Below are positions 6,332 through 7,912 of a stretch of DNA of 7,912 bases, in pieces. The stretch is from Propionibacteriaceae bacterium. GTDB taxonomy: Bacteria; Actinomycetota; Actinomycetes; Propionibacteriales; Propionibacteriaceae. A program made the position numbers and the translations under genes. Location of the stretch: contig JAISTI010000175.1 in NCBI GenBank assembly GCA_031272685.1, positions 1-7,912 on the forward strand. Reading direction: 5' to 3'. The notes under the pieces were generated by a model that did not search any database, had not been told where the DNA came from, and was given only the letters and a program-made list of their open reading frames with translations. How positions within the stretch are numbered: the stretch's first letter is position 1; each line of letters opens with the position of its first letter.

Positions 6332-7912
6332 TCCGCAAGCTCGTCTCCGTCGCCGCCGGCGTGCTGCTGGTGGCCGCGCTCGCCGTCCCCGTCGCCGCCG
6401 AGGCTGCCCCTGGCATCGGCTTGCCTGCCGCGAAATACACCAAGCCGAAGCAAATCCACTCGGTGAACGCCACCAAGACCACGGTCGAGCTGACCTGGCA
6501 GACCGTCACCGGCGCGCCCGGCTATATGGTCAAGGCCGTCGGCGGCGGCAAGACCATCACCCAGATGATGCCGTCCGTCTCCACCTACATCTTCCGGGGC
6601 CTGAAACCGGGCACCAAGTACACCTTCACCATCGCGGTGGCCTCCGGCACGGCCGGCTCCAGCAAAGGCTCCGTGCTCTCGGCCTATTCGTCGGCCAAGA
6701 CCACCCGCAGCACCAACCCGTCCAGCTACCTCGACCAGCCGACGGACCTGAAGCTGGTGAACGTGTACGCCTACGACGCGGATCTTTCCTGGAAGGCGCC
6801 GGCGGGTTTCAATCCGGCGAAACACCGTTTCCTGCTGCAGGCTGCCAAGAACCAATCGATGAGCTCCGGGCTGGTTTCGCAGCTCGTCAACACGTCGGCC
6901 AACCCCGGCGATACCGTCACCGCCTCCCTGAAGAAGCTCAGCTCCAACTCCGATTATTTCGTGCGGGTGAGCGTGGTGAAGAAGTCCAGCACCAAGGCGG
7001 TGTCCGACCGCACCAACTACTGCACCCGGTCCGAATGCCCCGCCATCGCGGTGAAGACACCGTATCCGCGCGGTGCGCTCGCCGGGCTGGTCACTGTCGC
7101 CCCCGGTTTCGCCCCGCCCTTCGACCGCTACATCGCGGCCGCCTACAGCTCGTCCACCGGCTCGATGGTCTCCAGCGCGTCGGTGGAGTCTGACGGGACT
7201 TTCCTAGTCAAGGTGCCCAAGGGCAAATACCGAGTGCAGATCTTGAACGTCGGCGGCGGCAACTACATCAACCGCTGGGTCGCCAAGGGCACCTCGGGGG
7301 TGCGCTACCGCAGCAACGCCACCGTCTATTCGGTTGGCGTGGCCACCGCCGCGAAGCCTTCGGTGCAGGTGGCCACCACGCAGGTTTCCAAAGGCGGCAC
7401 CATCACCGGCCGGATCGTCGACAGCAAAGGCAAGCCCATCAAGAACGTGACGGTGGCCGCGCTGAACAACCACAGCACCAAAGCCGAAGTGCTGGATCAA
7501 GACCTCACCGACTCGAAGGGCAACTACACCCTGAACGGCCTGTCCGCCGGGCCGATCCGGATTCGCGCCCAATACACCGGGGTCGGCTTCCACCGCGCCA
7601 CCAAAGACCTGAGCATCAAGGCCAACCAGGAGCGCAAGGTCAATGACATGGTCTTGAAAGACAAAGCCTTCGTCACCACCTACAAGGTGTGGATTTCCAA
7701 GCCGGTGCAGGCCTCCCGCACCACCTGCGTCGCCAACCGCGCCTGGCTGGCCTCGAAATACCCCACCAGCCGCGCCACCGACATCAAATACCGCTGGTAT
7801 CTAGGCAAGACGCTCATCAGCAATAGCAAGTGCGTCAAGCTGAAATCCGGCTGGGTCGGCAAGCAGATCAAGGTGGTGGTGACGTACGCCCGCTACGGAT
7901 TCATCACCGACA
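6328..7912 (+). CDS. Secreted FnIII / carboxypeptidase-regulatory-like modular protein, 3'-truncated
   Basis: The ATG overlaps the preceding TGA (ATGA), and AAGG at 6317-6320 lies 7 bases upstream, so the gene is translationally coupled to the PLD-like gene. The frame stays open for 528 codons to the window end. Residues 1-27 are a signal peptide: IRK, a hydrophobic core, then VAAEAA. About 40-129 is an FnIII domain (VELTWQTVTGAPGY, then GLKPGTKYTFTI). About 137-248 is a second, more divergent FnIII-like domain (DADLSWKAP, SDYFVRVSVV) with a Cys pair. About 249-340 and 355-443 are two carboxypeptidase-regulatory-like beta-sandwiches (ITGRIVDSKGKPIKNVTVAA, DSKGNYTLNGLSAGPIRI). About 444-528 resembles the Ig-like surface repeat with a YRWYLGKTLI core and GKQIKVVVTYARYGF. 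No catalytic domain is visible in this part. It could be an adhesin or scaffold, or the non-catalytic front of an enzyme whose catalytic domain lies beyond the window. Confidence 0.85.
   Translation, partial: MIRKLVSVAAGVLLVAALAVPVAAEAAPGIGLPAAKYTKPKQIHSVNATKTTVELTWQTVTGAPGYMVKAVGGGKTITQMMPSVSTYIFRGLKPGTKYTFTIAVASGTAGSSKGSVLSAYSSAKTTRSTNPSSYLDQPTDLKLVNVYAYDADLSWKAPAGFNPAKHRFLLQAAKNQSMSSGLVSQLVNTSANPGDTVTASLKKLSSNSDYFVRVSVVKKSSTKAVSDRTNYCTRSECPAIAVKTPYPRGALAGLVTVAPGFAPPFDRYIAAAYSSSTGSMVSSASVESDGTFLVKVPKGKYRVQILNVGGGNYINRWVAKGTSGVRYRSNATVYSVGVATAAKPSVQVATTQVSKGGTITGRIVDSKGKPIKNVTVAALNNHSTKAEVLDQDLTDSKGNYTLNGLSAGPIRIRAQYTGVGFHRATKDLSIKANQERKVNDMVLKDKAFVTTYKVWISKPVQASRTTCVANRAWLASKYPTSRATDIKYRWYLGKTLISNSKCVKLKSGWVGKQIKVVVTYARYGFITD

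Noticed and set aside
7204..7593. A 129-codon minus-strand frame near the right edge
   Set aside because: It lies opposite the carboxypeptidase-regulatory-like modules of the plus-strand gene and shows no motif of its own.

Overview
The window comes from a GC-rich genome whose codon third positions are mostly G or C. The gene set is a teichoic-acid-type polyol-phosphate polymerase, a TagD-like cytidylyltransferase, and exported proteins built from fibronectin type III (FnIII) and carboxypeptidase-regulatory-like modules. Together these point to a Gram-positive actinobacterium (Actinomycetota). I cannot name the genus from sequence alone.

There are five genes in three transcription groups. 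(1) Bases 1-1209, plus strand: the 3' part of a gene for an FnIII plus endonuclease/exonuclease/phosphatase (EEP) protein, cut by the window's left edge. (2) Bases 4682 down to 1218, minus strand: a two-gene operon. A TagD-type cytidylyltransferase fused to a Gfo/Idh/MocA oxidoreductase comes first. A TagF-type CDP-glycerol glycerophosphotransferase-like protein follows only 3 bases after its stop codon. This operon converges on the EEP gene, with 8 bases between the two stop codons. (3) Bases 4853 to the right edge, plus strand: a two-gene operon for a secreted phospholipase-D-like protein and, overlapping it by an ATGA junction, a secreted FnIII/carboxypeptidase-regulatory-like protein that runs off the window. 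The last gene is open to the final base. The 170-base divergent spacer at 4683-4852 holds candidate promoters for both operons and a small repeat cluster.

Taken together, the minus-strand operon looks able to make an activated CDP-polyol and polymerise the polyol phosphate into a cell-surface polymer. The plus-strand genes export two potential phosphodiesterases (EEP fold and PLD fold) and one modular surface or extracellular protein. The inferred theme is cell-envelope phosphopolymer synthesis with secreted phosphodiester-cleaving enzymes beside it. No direct sequence evidence shows that the flanking enzymes act on that polymer; nucleic acids or phospholipids are equally possible substrates.

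The most unusual single item is the cytidylyltransferase-oxidoreductase fusion. It resembles in logic the two-domain CDP-ribitol enzymes but uses different protein folds. I saw no RNA genes, CRISPR array, transposase, integrase or attachment site.
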